A DNA stretch of 64,000 nt from Bacillota bacterium. GTDB lineage: Bacteria > Bacillota > Clostridia > Christensenellales > Aristaeellaceae. Numbering within the stretch: position 1 is the stretch's first letter; the number at the start of each line of letters is the position of its first letter. Positions 15,833 to 24,026 of this stretch are shown piece after piece. Where the stretch lies: contig JAEYOW010000018.1 of assembly GCA_023411375.1 (NCBI GenBank), positions 1 through 64,000 of the forward strand. The letters run 5' to 3'. The position numbers and the translations under genes are program-made. Under the pieces are notes generated by a model that was not told the DNA's origin, did no database searches, and saw only the letters and a list, made by a program, of their open reading frames with translations.

Positions 15833-15854
15833 TAATTAATAAAGTTTTTAATTA
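15833..15854. promoter_or_regulatory. A/T-rich inverted repeat resembling the ROK operator
   Basis: Perfect 7-bp arms TAATTAA / TTAATTA enclose TAAAGTTT. The core AATAAAGTTT followed by TAATTA is shared with the ROK operator region at 7187-7204. The site lies about 100 bp upstream of the LacI-operon promoter. The rest of the 15735-16110 stretch is A/T-rich without a convincing gene; a 97-codon minus-strand frame (15790-16083) lacks a ribosome site. Confidence 0.4.
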
Positions 15855-16110
15855 AGTCGTGTGGACCATACGCCCCCCGCGCCGCCCTCGCACCCATTGC
15901 ATGAGCATCCCGCAACACCTTGAAAACACTGGGCTGACTGTTTACCACTTTATGGCTTTTCCGCCCGGTTATCCATCTGTCTATATGTTTTCCCGCGGCT
16001 TTATCCGGTTTCGAAAAAAGTTTCGTTTTCAGGCTTGTATTTTCTGACGGGATTCCTCTTTTTTCACAATTGTAAATATCCATTTTGACTGTTTCTTTGC
16101 CGGCGTCGCG

Positions 16111-16138
16111 TTGACAAGCGTTCCGCCGCTGCTATAAT
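16111..16138 (+). promoter_or_regulatory. sigma-70 promoter of XdhC-type gene
   Basis: TTGACA (16111-16116), 16 bases and a perfect TATAAT (16133-16138) form a strong promoter. It fixes the gene start: the ATG at 16137 lies inside the -10 box and cannot be the translation start. Confidence 0.88.
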
Positions 16139-16178
16139 GATGGCAACCCACAATTTAAGCGGAAAGGGGTACTGCCCT

Positions 16179-17213
16179 TTGAAAGCCCTTCTGCATCCCT
16201 GCCTGTGCGCGTTAAGGAACGGACGCCCCGTCGTGATCGCCACCATTTTGGAACGAAGCGGCTCCGCGCCGCGTGGCGCGGGCGCGGCCATGCTCGTCTA
16301 TGAGGACGGTCGCGCCGCGGGCACGGTCGGCGGCGGCGCGGTCGAGCGCCGCGTATGGGAGCGCGCGATGGACTGCTTCGCGCAGCGCCGTTCCTCCACC
16401 GCGCGCTACCGCCTATCACCCAACGAGGTTGAGGATATCGGGATGGTATGCGGCGGGGATGTAACCGTGCTCTGCTGGTATCTCTCCCCCGCAGACCGGC
16501 AGGCGCTGTCCGTTTTTTCCCGCCTGTCGGAGCTTTCAGCCTCCGGTACGGACGCTTGGCTGGTTCGCCGCATTGAGGCCGGCGGCGGCGTGCCGGACGC
16601 GGGCGTATGCTGCGAGGGAAAGCTGTCCGGTGCCCGTTGCATCACGTACGCAGAGGCAGAACCGCTGCTCTCGCGGCAGCCCATGCTGACGGACGGACCA
16701 TCCCGGCTCTTTGTTGAACCGGTGCTGCGCGCCGGGCACGCCTATGTGTTCGGCGGGGGGCATATTGCGCAGGAACTGGTTCCGTTGCTTAACAGGCTGG
16801 ACTTTTCCCCCATCGTTTTTGACGACCGGGCGGATTTCGCCAGCAAGGCGCTTTTTCCGGATGCCGCCCGCGTTATCCTTGGCGATTTCCGCGCCGTCTC
16901 TAGCTATGCCGCCATTCGCCCGGCCGACTATGTGGTGATTATGACGCGCGGCCACCGTTACGACCACGAGCTGCTCACGCAGGTTCTGCGAACGGACGCC
17001 GCCTATATCGGTCTGATTGGCAGCCGAAGCAAAATTGCGCATACAAAAAGCCTTCTCTTTCAAGAAGGCTTTACGGAGGCGGATTTCGCGCGCGTTCATA
17101 CGCCCGTCGGCCTGCCGATTCACGCGGAGACGCCCCCCGAGATTGCCGTCAGCATTGCCGCCGAGATGATTTTGAAAAGAAACGAGCCGTCAACCACAGG
17201 AAAAGCAGACTGA
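16179..17213 (+). CDS. XdhC/CoxI-family molybdenum hydroxylase maturation factor
   Basis: This roughly 344-residue protein resembles XdhC/CoxF factors, which bind molybdenum cofactor, promote its sulfuration and help load it into xanthine dehydrogenase-type enzymes. The N-terminal XdhC/CoxI domain has VIATILERSGSAPRGAGA and GTVGGGAVE. The C-terminal Rossmann-like domain has AYVFGGGHIAQEL and the closing block AYIGLIGSRSK. I place the start at the TTG at 16179, nine bases after GGAAAGGGG, because the upstream ATGs overlap the promoter. It stands apart from the xdh genes but surely serves them. Its 3' end overlaps the convergent MFS gene by 65 bases. Confidence 0.88.
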   Translation: MKALLHPCLCALRNGRPVVIATILERSGSAPRGAGAAMLVYEDGRAAGTVGGGAVERRVWERAMDCFAQRRSSTARYRLSPNEVEDIGMVCGGDVTVLCWYLSPADRQALSVFSRLSELSASGTDAWLVRRIEAGGGVPDAGVCCEGKLSGARCITYAEAEPLLSRQPMLTDGPSRLFVEPVLRAGHAYVFGGGHIAQELVPLLNRLDFSPIVFDDRADFASKALFPDAARVILGDFRAVSSYAAIRPADYVVIMTRGHRYDHELLTQVLRTDAAYIGLIGSRSKIAHTKSLLFQEGFTEADFARVHTPVGLPIHAETPPEIAVSIAAEMILKRNEPSTTGKAD

Positions 17214-18414
17214 GCGCCGTAACGCCCATCCACAGCGCGTATACGCCCGGCCAGCCAAGGCCGCTGTCCATAACCCCGGCCAGCAAAAGGGAGCCGAGCC
17301 CTGCCGCCAGATAGGCCGACGCGTCCAGAAAGCCGGACACGAAGCTAACGCGCCCCTGCGCCGCGAAGCGCAGCGGGTAAAGCGTAAGCAAAAGCGTGTT
17401 TACGCCGTACATAAAGGCGCTCAGCAGGCTCAAAAGAACCACATAGAGCGTCGCGTCCGCGCAAAACCGCATACCCACAAGGCAGCCCAGGCACAGCGCC
17501 ATCAGAAGTCCCGCGAGCGCCTCATCCTTCATGCGCAGGCTCCGGCATACGCCTACCACCGTTACGCCGCCCAGATTAAACAGCGGAAGCGCCCATAGCA
17601 TGGCCGCCGACGCGCCCGCGGGGATGTGGAAGCTCTCCTCCAGCATCACAGGCCCCCACAGGCCGATGGAATCCTTTACCATGCCCTGCGCCAGGCAGGT
17701 CACCGTCACCACCAGCAGGCCGGAGGATACGATAAAGGGCCACAGCCTGCCCGAAGGCTTTGCCCGCACAGTTTGCGCCGTATCCGCTCCGTCCAGTTCA
17801 AACCCTTCCCGTGCCGCGTCGTTTCCGCCCCATTTGAGCCATGCCGCGCCCGCCGCAAGCAACAGCGCGCCGGGCACAAAAAAGCTCCAGCTATACGGAA
17901 GCGCCTGAATTAAGAAGCCGCATCCGGCATAGGCAGCCAGCGAGCCCGCCATCATCGACGTGGAAAGCCAGATAGCGAGGCGGCCCTGTTCCTCCTGCCT
18001 GAACCAGCGAGAAACCACCCGCAGGATATTGCACCACAGCGCACTCTGCGCAAGTCCGTTCAGGCCCCAGAGCACCGTCAGCAGCCAGGGCGCCCGCGCG
18101 GCGCCCATCAACATATTGCACGTGCCCGAGACAGCCACCGCCGCGAGAACCATGCGCTTGTTGTTCACATAATCGCCCAGATACCCGCTGACCAGCTTAC
18201 CGCACGCATAGCACCAGTAAAACAGCGTGCCAAGCATCGCCACGCCGGTCTTTCCAGCGCCAAGGCTACTCTCCAGCGCGGTCATCGCCGCCGCCAGGTT
18301 GTTCCGCCCCAGGTAGGCTAGCGCATAAATCAGCCAGCAGAGCGTGAAAACCTGACGCTGGCGCGCGCGCAGCCTTTTTTCAACGGATGCGCGCGCGCAT
18401 TCAGATATCTGCAT
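17149..18414 (-). CDS. MFS transporter, organophosphate:phosphate antiporter-like
   Basis: This 421-residue protein has about 12 hydrophobic segments. The pattern YALAYLGRNNLAAAM (TM1), GTLFYWCYACGKLVSGYLGD (TM2 and the loop after it) and FFVPGALLLAAGA is that of the GlpT/UhpT branch of MFS, which exchanges organic phosphates for inorganic phosphate. Substrate prediction from this is only indicative. It overlaps the PhnP-like hydrolase gene upstream by 14 bases, so the two are co-translated, and it runs convergently into the XdhC-type gene. Only a weak ribosome site (GACGG) is visible. Confidence 0.85.
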   Translation of the reverse strand: MQISECARASVEKRLRARQRQVFTLCWLIYALAYLGRNNLAAAMTALESSLGAGKTGVAMLGTLFYWCYACGKLVSGYLGDYVNNKRMVLAAVAVSGTCNMLMGAARAPWLLTVLWGLNGLAQSALWCNILRVVSRWFRQEEQGRLAIWLSTSMMAGSLAAYAGCGFLIQALPYSWSFFVPGALLLAAGAAWLKWGGNDAAREGFELDGADTAQTVRAKPSGRLWPFIVSSGLLVVTVTCLAQGMVKDSIGLWGPVMLEESFHIPAGASAAMLWALPLFNLGGVTVVGVCRSLRMKDEALAGLLMALCLGCLVGMRFCADATLYVVLLSLLSAFMYGVNTLLLTLYPLRFAAQGRVSFVSGFLDASAYLAAGLGSLLLAGVMDSGLGWPGVYALWMGVTALSLLFLWLTARFFSKSSRRQC

Positions 18415-19231
18415 AAAAGCCGTCCCATGCCGTCAGGAAGCCTTCCCTGTCGGCAATTTCCTTGATTTCCTCATGCATCAGCTTGCCGTTGTGCGAAAAA
18501 TGCGTCAGCACATACAGGCTGTCCGCGTGGCACGAACCCTGACGGAGCAGCCGCTCCCGCGCCTCCATGGCGGCCGGGATACCCATATGGTAGCTTCCGT
18601 CGGGATGCAGGACGTTCGTGCAGTCGAAGCTGACCAGATCAATGCTCTTACCCTTGAGGTATTCCCAGGTTTCCTCGGGGTAGAGGCCGGAATCGTTGCC
18701 GTAGAAGATGGTTTTTCCATCTTTTTCAATCAGGTACAGCAGGCATTTTTCCTTCGGGTTATGCCTTGCCAAAAGCGGGGTGACGCGGTAGCCGTCCTCA
18801 ACGCTAAAGGTCTCAAATTCGCGCGCCTCTCCAAAAGCGACCGTCCGGTCAAAGTTAGGGCTGTCGTTTTGGGCCGCCGCCCAGTCAAACAGCGCCTTTA
18901 CCTCCGCGCACCCATAGGCGGTCAGCGTCGTTTCGGGCGCTTCATGGGCATAGGGCTCGCCCCTTAGCAGCAGCTCCAACGGATACCAGTGATCCTGATG
19001 CGCATGGGTAACCAGCAGCGTATGAATCGCCGGCAGGTCAAGCCCCTGATGAAGCATATGCAAATACGTATCCGGCCCCAGGTCCATCAGAATCCTATCG
19101 TCAATCACAGCCTGCGCGCGGGTCCGGATGTTTTTGCCGCCCAGGCTCGCGGCTTTCCGGCAGGCCTCGCAGCGGCAAAACAGCGCGGGCCAGCCCTCCG
19201 CCGCCGCAGTTCCCAAATAACGGATGCGCAT
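18401..19231 (-). CDS. PhnP-like metallo-beta-lactamase-fold phosphodiesterase
   Basis: This 276-residue metallo-beta-lactamase-fold hydrolase begins IRYLGTAAAEGWPALFCRCEAC, with the cysteine-rich segment of PhnP-like enzymes (extra zinc site). It has the metal motif THAHQDHW and later HFSHNGKL. PhnP hydrolyses cyclic ribosyl phosphates in phosphonate breakdown, but no phosphonate lyase genes are nearby, so the substrate is probably another phosphodiester. It overlaps the organophosphate-antiporter-like gene by 14 bases. GGGAGG lies eight bases before the ATG. It may be co-transcribed with the sugar permeases upstream (27-base gap). Confidence 0.83.
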   Translation of the reverse strand: MRIRYLGTAAAEGWPALFCRCEACRKAASLGGKNIRTRAQAVIDDRILMDLGPDTYLHMLHQGLDLPAIHTLLVTHAHQDHWYPLELLLRGEPYAHEAPETTLTAYGCAEVKALFDWAAAQNDSPNFDRTVAFGEAREFETFSVEDGYRVTPLLARHNPKEKCLLYLIEKDGKTIFYGNDSGLYPEETWEYLKGKSIDLVSFDCTNVLHPDGSYHMGIPAAMEARERLLRQGSCHADSLYVLTHFSHNGKLMHEEIKEIADREGFLTAWDGFYADI

Positions 19232-19258
19232 GGAATCAACCTCCCGATCTGTTGCGGC

Positions 19259-20137
19259 TTACCCCTTTACCGCGCCGTTGGTCAAGCCCTGAATGATGTA
19301 TTTCTGCGCGAACACGTACACCACCATAATCGGCAGCATCGATAGCAGGAAGGACGCGAACGCCAAATTATAATCAAACGTATAGGCGGTTTTAAAATTA
19401 TACTGGAAAAGCTGGAGCGTCCACATGGATTTAGAACGGTTTAGCAGCAGCAGCGGCAGCATGAAATCATTCCATACGGACAGGCCGTTTAAAATCAGGA
19501 TGGTGGCCGTCATGGGCTTGACGAGCGGGAACACGATGGACGCATAGGAGCGGAATACGCTGCAGCCGTCGATATGCGCGCTCTCCTCCAGCTCTATCGG
19601 CACGGAATCCATATAGGCCACGAACAGAAACACGCCGTCGCGCAGCGCGAACATCAGGTTGAGGATAATCAGACCCCAGATATTGGACATGTTAAAGGCG
19701 CTGACGATTTTGACCAGCGGCACCATTACCACCTGAAACGGCACAAACAAGCCGATAACCAGATAGATGTAGGAAAACCGGTAAAACCGGCTGCGCCGCA
19801 TGTTGCGCGAAAGCGCGTAGCTCAGCGCCGGGATGACCAGCGCCATCAAAATAAGCGACGATACCGTGATCAGCACCGTATTGCCCAAATAGGTGAAATA
19901 GTTTTGCTTGCCGATGACCTCTGCGAAGTTGCCCAGATAAAACGATGAAGGAAAGGCGAAGAAATCGGCGGTAGATTCCTGCCTCGTCTTAAGCGCGGTG
20001 ATGACCGTAAGGTAGAGGGGCGCGGCAATCAGCAGGCATCCAAAAATCAGCACCGCGTATTTGAGCGCCGAAAACGCGACGCCCTTGGACGACTTGCGGG
20101 TTCTTTCCCTGCGGGGGGACATGGCTGCAGCGGACAT
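19259..20137 (-). CDS. carbohydrate ABC transporter permease, MalG type
   Basis: This 292-residue inner-membrane permease of the CUT1 family has six hydrophobic segments. The ABC permease EAA loop is ELEESAHIDGCSVFRSYASI, which docks the ATPase. The ATG at 20137 follows AAGGAGG with seven bases between; an upstream extension lies inside the malF-like gene. It pairs with the MalF-type permease directly before it. Confidence 0.94.
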   Translation of the reverse strand: MSAAAMSPRRERTRKSSKGVAFSALKYAVLIFGCLLIAAPLYLTVITALKTRQESTADFFAFPSSFYLGNFAEVIGKQNYFTYLGNTVLITVSSLILMALVIPALSYALSRNMRRSRFYRFSYIYLVIGLFVPFQVVMVPLVKIVSAFNMSNIWGLIILNLMFALRDGVFLFVAYMDSVPIELEESAHIDGCSVFRSYASIVFPLVKPMTATILILNGLSVWNDFMLPLLLLNRSKSMWTLQLFQYNFKTAYTFDYNLAFASFLLSMLPIMVVYVFAQKYIIQGLTNGAVKG

Positions 20138-20139
20138 GC

Positions 20140-21036
20140 TCAGGCCTCCTTTTTGCCGCGGGTGGTCCTGAACTGGAAAAACGAGACCAGGCACACCAGC
20201 GCGAAAATAACGACGGATTGTGTAATGGCATAGCTGAACTTTGTATTGACAAAGGCGTTTTCATAAATCAGGAAGGCGATGGACTGCGTGGAGCCCGCCG
20301 GGCCGCCGCTTGTCATGGTCATGATGTAATCATAGACCGTCAGGCCTTCTTTGGTGACAAGGATGACGCAGACGCTTAACACCGGCATCAAAAGCGGCAG
20401 CGTGATTTTGAAAAACCGCTGCACCGCGTTTGCCCCGTCGATGGAGGCTGCCTCGTACAAATCCGTGCTGATGTTCTGCATGCCCGCGATTAAAAGCACC
20501 ATGGGAACGGATACGCTTTTCCACACATGCACAACGAGGATGCCCCACATAGCCGTGGACGAGCTGGACAGGATGTTCTTACTCAGCCAGTCTATACCCA
20601 TGGCCTGCCCCAGCACGGGCAACGCGCGGTAATAGATCTCGTTGAACACGAGGCCGATGGTGATCAGGCTCAGCGTCGCGGGAAAAAAGAACGTGGCCCG
20701 AAAAAATGTCTGCTTTTTGATTTTGGAGCACAGGAGCACCGCCAGCAAAAGCGCGATCACGTTGACGGCGATCACCAAAATGACGGTATACTCCACGGTA
20801 AAGGTCAGCGCGTTTTTAAATACGCGGTCGGTAAACAGCCTTGCGTAGTTTTTAAAAGCCACAAATTCATAGCTTCTGGCATAGCCGTTCCAGTTGGTAA
20901 AGCTGTAATACAGGCCGTACAGCACCGAAAACACGAAAAACACCGTGTACAGCGCGAGCGGGGGTAAGGTGAACAGCGCGTAGGTACCACGGCCCATACG
21001 GACCCCGCTCTTCCTTTTCTTGGTAACGCTTTGCAT
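20140..21036 (-). CDS. carbohydrate ABC transporter permease, MalF type
   Basis: This 298-residue CUT1 permease has about six membrane segments and the EAA loop DLYEAASIDGANAVQRFFKI. It forms the pore with the MalG-type partner, two bases downstream. No ATPase gene accompanies these permeases, so they must use a shared MsmK/MalK-type ATPase encoded elsewhere. Confidence 0.94.
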   Translation of the reverse strand: MQSVTKKRKSGVRMGRGTYALFTLPPLALYTVFFVFSVLYGLYYSFTNWNGYARSYEFVAFKNYARLFTDRVFKNALTFTVEYTVILVIAVNVIALLLAVLLCSKIKKQTFFRATFFFPATLSLITIGLVFNEIYYRALPVLGQAMGIDWLSKNILSSSSTAMWGILVVHVWKSVSVPMVLLIAGMQNISTDLYEAASIDGANAVQRFFKITLPLLMPVLSVCVILVTKEGLTVYDYIMTMTSGGPAGSTQSIAFLIYENAFVNTKFSYAITQSVVIFALVCLVSFFQFRTTRGKKEA

Positions 21037-21075
21037 GGGTCGTCCCTTCTTCCCGGGTATTTTTTGGAAAAAAGA

Positions 21076-21106
21076 GGGGCGAATACCCTTTGGGAGTATT
21101 CGCCCC
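21076..21106 (-). terminator. intra-operon terminator between binding-protein and permease genes
   Basis: The perfect 11-bp stem GGGGCGAATAC / GTATTCGCCCC with a 9-nt loop is followed on the minus strand by TCTTTTTTCC. It allows more binding protein than permease to be made. Confidence 0.88.
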
Positions 21107-21149
21107 GCGCCTCCGGCCAGCGGATGCGTTTAAGGGTTATCGTTCGTAC

Positions 21150-22382
21150 TTACTCGTTATAGGCGTCCAAAATCAGGTCGTTCAAATTCTGCAGCCACGC
21201 GTCCACATCGCCGTTGTCGATCAGCTCCTGGCAAATGTTTCCGTAGGTGCCGCCGAAGCTGGCAGGCCAGCTGTTGGAGGGCACGGACATGGTCTTGCCG
21301 GTCTGCACATACTTGGTGAACATGTCCTCAAACTGGGACTTGTTGAAGGATACGCCCTTGATGGCGGACGGCGTGCCGTCGTAGTCGGAGAACTTCTGCG
21401 CCTGCTCGGGGCTCGTGCAGAACTCGACGAACAGCTTGGCGGCTTCGGGCTGCTTGGTGGTAGCGCTGATGGAGAAGGACGTGTCGATGTTGACGCCCAA
21501 GCGGTCGGTCACGTCGTTCTCGGCGTTGAAGGCCGGGTAGCGGAACATGGCGAATTTGAGATCGGCGTTGCTCTTGACGATTTCGGGATAGGCGAAGGTG
21601 CCGGAGAAGAACATCGCGGCCTTTCCGTTGGCAAAGTCGGCGATCGCCTGCTCGTAGCCGGTGCCTAGGTTATCCTCCTGGCCATAGGTGCGCAGCTTCA
21701 CGATGGTCTCGCCCATCAGGCGCAGCTCGGGGGAATCCTTAGCGCTCGTCTCGCCGGCGGCGATTTTCTCAAACAGGCCCACCGGGTCCTCCAGCATGGT
21801 TACGCTGGCGCGGTCGCAGAACTGGCGAACCGTCCAAACATCCTTATCCGCGAAGGTGAAGGGGGTGATGTCCGCGGCCTTGAACTGTTCGCACAGGGCG
21901 TAGAGCTCCTCGATGGTGGTGGGGATGACCGCGCCGACCTGCTCAAAGAGGTCCAGGTTGTAATACACGCCCAGCATGTTCAGGGAAACCGGGACGGTAT
22001 AATTCTTGCCGTTGATCTCGGTCATAGCCAGGATGTCAGGGCTGACGTTTTCCAGCATCTTTTCACCGGTCAGCTCCATCACATAGCCGGCCTCAACCTG
22101 CTCGCGGGGCGCGGCGTCCAGCGGGAACACGGTGAACACGTCCGGTACCTGATCGGAAGCCATGCGGGTCATCAGCACGGTTTCTGCGTCGGGCACATTG
22201 GTGTGCTCCACCTTGATGTTTGGGTACTGCGCCTGAAAATCAGCGATCAGCTGCTCGTAGTAATCGGTACCCTCGTCCTTCATCTGGAAAAACTCGATGG
22301 TTACCTGTTCCTCGGCGGCGGCGAAGCTTGCCAGCCCAAGGCACATGCACAGTACCAGCAGAATACTCAGGGTCTTTTTCAT
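21150..22382 (-). CDS. extracellular sugar-binding protein (family 1, MalE/MsmE-like)
   Basis: This 410-residue protein has a signal peptide (MKKTLSILLVLCMCLG, then LASFAAAEE) that ends in an AAA|EE-type signal peptidase I site without a lipobox. The mature part is a family-1 solute-binding protein with VTIEFFQMKDEG, DVFTVFPLDA and the hinge-side segment GKAAMFFSGTFAYPEIV. It delivers an oligosaccharide to the MalFG-type permeases. The ATG at 22382 follows AAGGAGG by six bases. The surrounding GH65, GH13 and two-component genes suggest an alpha-glucoside ligand. Confidence 0.93.
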   Translation of the reverse strand: MKKTLSILLVLCMCLGLASFAAAEEQVTIEFFQMKDEGTDYYEQLIADFQAQYPNIKVEHTNVPDAETVLMTRMASDQVPDVFTVFPLDAAPREQVEAGYVMELTGEKMLENVSPDILAMTEINGKNYTVPVSLNMLGVYYNLDLFEQVGAVIPTTIEELYALCEQFKAADITPFTFADKDVWTVRQFCDRASVTMLEDPVGLFEKIAAGETSAKDSPELRLMGETIVKLRTYGQEDNLGTGYEQAIADFANGKAAMFFSGTFAYPEIVKSNADLKFAMFRYPAFNAENDVTDRLGVNIDTSFSISATTKQPEAAKLFVEFCTSPEQAQKFSDYDGTPSAIKGVSFNKSQFEDMFTKYVQTGKTMSVPSNSWPASFGGTYGNICQELIDNGDVDAWLQNLNDLILDAYNE

Positions 22383-22431
22383 GGTGATCCTCCTTCGATA
22401 TTGAGACGCTTTCGCGTCATGTTGTGGCTTT

Positions 22432-22437
22432 ATTATA
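22432..22437 (-). promoter_or_regulatory. -10 box of binding-protein promoter, probably activator-dependent
   Basis: A perfect TATAAT reads towards the binding-protein gene, but there is no recognisable -35 at the right spacing (the stretch is GC-rich). That fits a promoter switched on by the AraC-type response regulator encoded just upstream. Confidence 0.55.
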
Positions 22438-22523
22438 GGGCATTTCCCCCGCGCGGGACACACGAAAACTGACTTTCTGCCATGTAAGAAAAGTTACGGG
22501 CTGTGCAAAGCCCATCTTCCCCG

Positions 22524-24026
22524 TCATTTTTCCTTCATCGCATCGCTGAGGTTGCCGGGGGTTTCGCCATAGTATTTTTTGAAGTTGGCGATAAAATAGG
22601 AGGTACTGGCGTAGCCGACCATGGCGGCGACCTCGTTGATGCTCATGTCGCCCTTTTGAAGCAGCTCGCGCGCCTTTTCCATTCGCAGCTTCAAAAGGTA
22701 TTTGGAAAAGCCGACGCCCTCCCGGCTTTTAAAAAGGCGGCTTAAATAGTTTGGATTCATAAAATACCTGGTGGCCGCCAGGTCGTTCAGCGAAATCTCG
22801 CAGTAGTAATTCTCCCGCAAAAACGCCTTGATCTCGGAAACGAGGTTGCCCTCCCCATCCTCGCGGACGTCGCCGTCGCCGTACATCAGGTCGTTCAGGT
22901 AATCCTCCACCTGCGCCTTTGTGTCAAAATCCCATAGCTGGCGCGGCGCGAGCCTGCCCTCCCCCGTCTGCCCCCTCTCCATGCGCAATGAAAGGGCGAT
23001 GGAGAGGAAATCATGATAAATCTGCTCCGCCTGCCCAAGCCGGAGGCGGGGCAGCGCGGCAAGCTTCTTTTCCATCAGGCGCGCGACCTCGTCGCCCTTA
23101 TGGGCTTGTAGCTTGCCGCGAACCATCCGCACATCCTCGGGGGACAAAAGCTGCCTTTCCCCGCCTTCTTCAAACAGAAAAACCCGCTCTCTGACCCGGA
23201 TCAGCCGCATGGCAAGCGCCCGCTTGGCCTTTAAGTAGCAGGCGGGCATTTCCGGCACGCGGACGGAGACAGGCGCAGCGCCCGCCATGGCCACAAGCCC
23301 GCAGTGCGCCGGAATCCGCTGGGTCAAAAGCTCCAGCCCTTCCAGGCATTCCGCCTGGAAGCGTTCAAGCGGCAGGCTTTCGCTGTTGCAAGTAAGCAGG
23401 AGCCAGCGCCCGCCATGCAGCATATCGCCATACAGAAACGCCTCCGGGGAAAAGATTCCCTCAACGGCGTTGCTTAGCTGCCCGAAGGACAGTCCGGGAC
23501 AAAGCACGACCGCGGTAAAGTAGCCCCGTTCCAGCACCTTTTCGGGCAGGGGATAAATCGGCTCGATTCCCTCCCCGCCGGAAAGGAAGCCCATCATGCG
23601 GTAGCTGTTCATGGCGCGCCGCACCTCCTCGGGCGGCGCCTTTTTTTCCGAACGGCTAAGCAGCATTCCCTTCAGCTCGTTCAGCGCCGAAAAAAGCTCC
23701 TCCTTTTTCAGGGGCTTGAGCAAATAGCGGAAAACGCCGTTTTTCAGCGCGCTTCGGGCATATTCAAAATCCGCGTAGCCAGTCACCAGCAATATTTTGA
23801 TACGCGGATACTCCTGCCGGACGGTCTCGCTCACCTCCAGCCCGTCCACTCCGGGCATGCGGATATCCAGAATCAGCACGTCCACGCTTTCCTGCGCAAG
23901 CAGCTTGAGCACGCGCATGCCGTTGTCGCACGAAGCGACGATGCGGGATTCCGGGTCCCACTCCATTACCATTTTTTCAACCGCCTTGCGGGCGTAAAAC
24001 ACATCGTCCGCGATGATAAAGCGCAT
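22524..24026 (-). CDS. YesN-like response regulator with AraC DNA-binding domain
   Basis: This 500-residue regulator has an N-terminal receiver domain (FIIADD near residue 4, phospho-acceptor Asp54 in LILDIRMPGVDG, Lys in YLLKPLKKEE), a middle region of about 250 residues and a C-terminal AraC-type double helix-turn-helix (about 400-495; MSINEVAAMVGYASTSYF). It is the partner of the histidine kinase whose stop codon directly precedes its start. It lies just upstream of the sugar-binding-protein gene, its likely target. Confidence 0.93.
   Translation of the reverse strand: MRFIIADDVFYARKAVEKMVMEWDPESRIVASCDNGMRVLKLLAQESVDVLILDIRMPGVDGLEVSETVRQEYPRIKILLVTGYADFEYARSALKNGVFRYLLKPLKKEELFSALNELKGMLLSRSEKKAPPEEVRRAMNSYRMMGFLSGGEGIEPIYPLPEKVLERGYFTAVVLCPGLSFGQLSNAVEGIFSPEAFLYGDMLHGGRWLLLTCNSESLPLERFQAECLEGLELLTQRIPAHCGLVAMAGAAPVSVRVPEMPACYLKAKRALAMRLIRVRERVFLFEEGGERQLLSPEDVRMVRGKLQAHKGDEVARLMEKKLAALPRLRLGQAEQIYHDFLSIALSLRMERGQTGEGRLAPRQLWDFDTKAQVEDYLNDLMYGDGDVREDGEGNLVSEIKAFLRENYYCEISLNDLAATRYFMNPNYLSRLFKSREGVGFSKYLLKLRMEKARELLQKGDMSINEVAAMVGYASTSYFIANFKKYYGETPGNLSDAMKEK

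Noticed and set aside
15790..16083. 97-codon minus-strand frame in the A/T-rich gap
   Set aside because: There is no ribosome site before the ATG, the product has no recognisable pattern, and the frame covers the A/T-rich inverted repeat. It could be a degenerate remnant.
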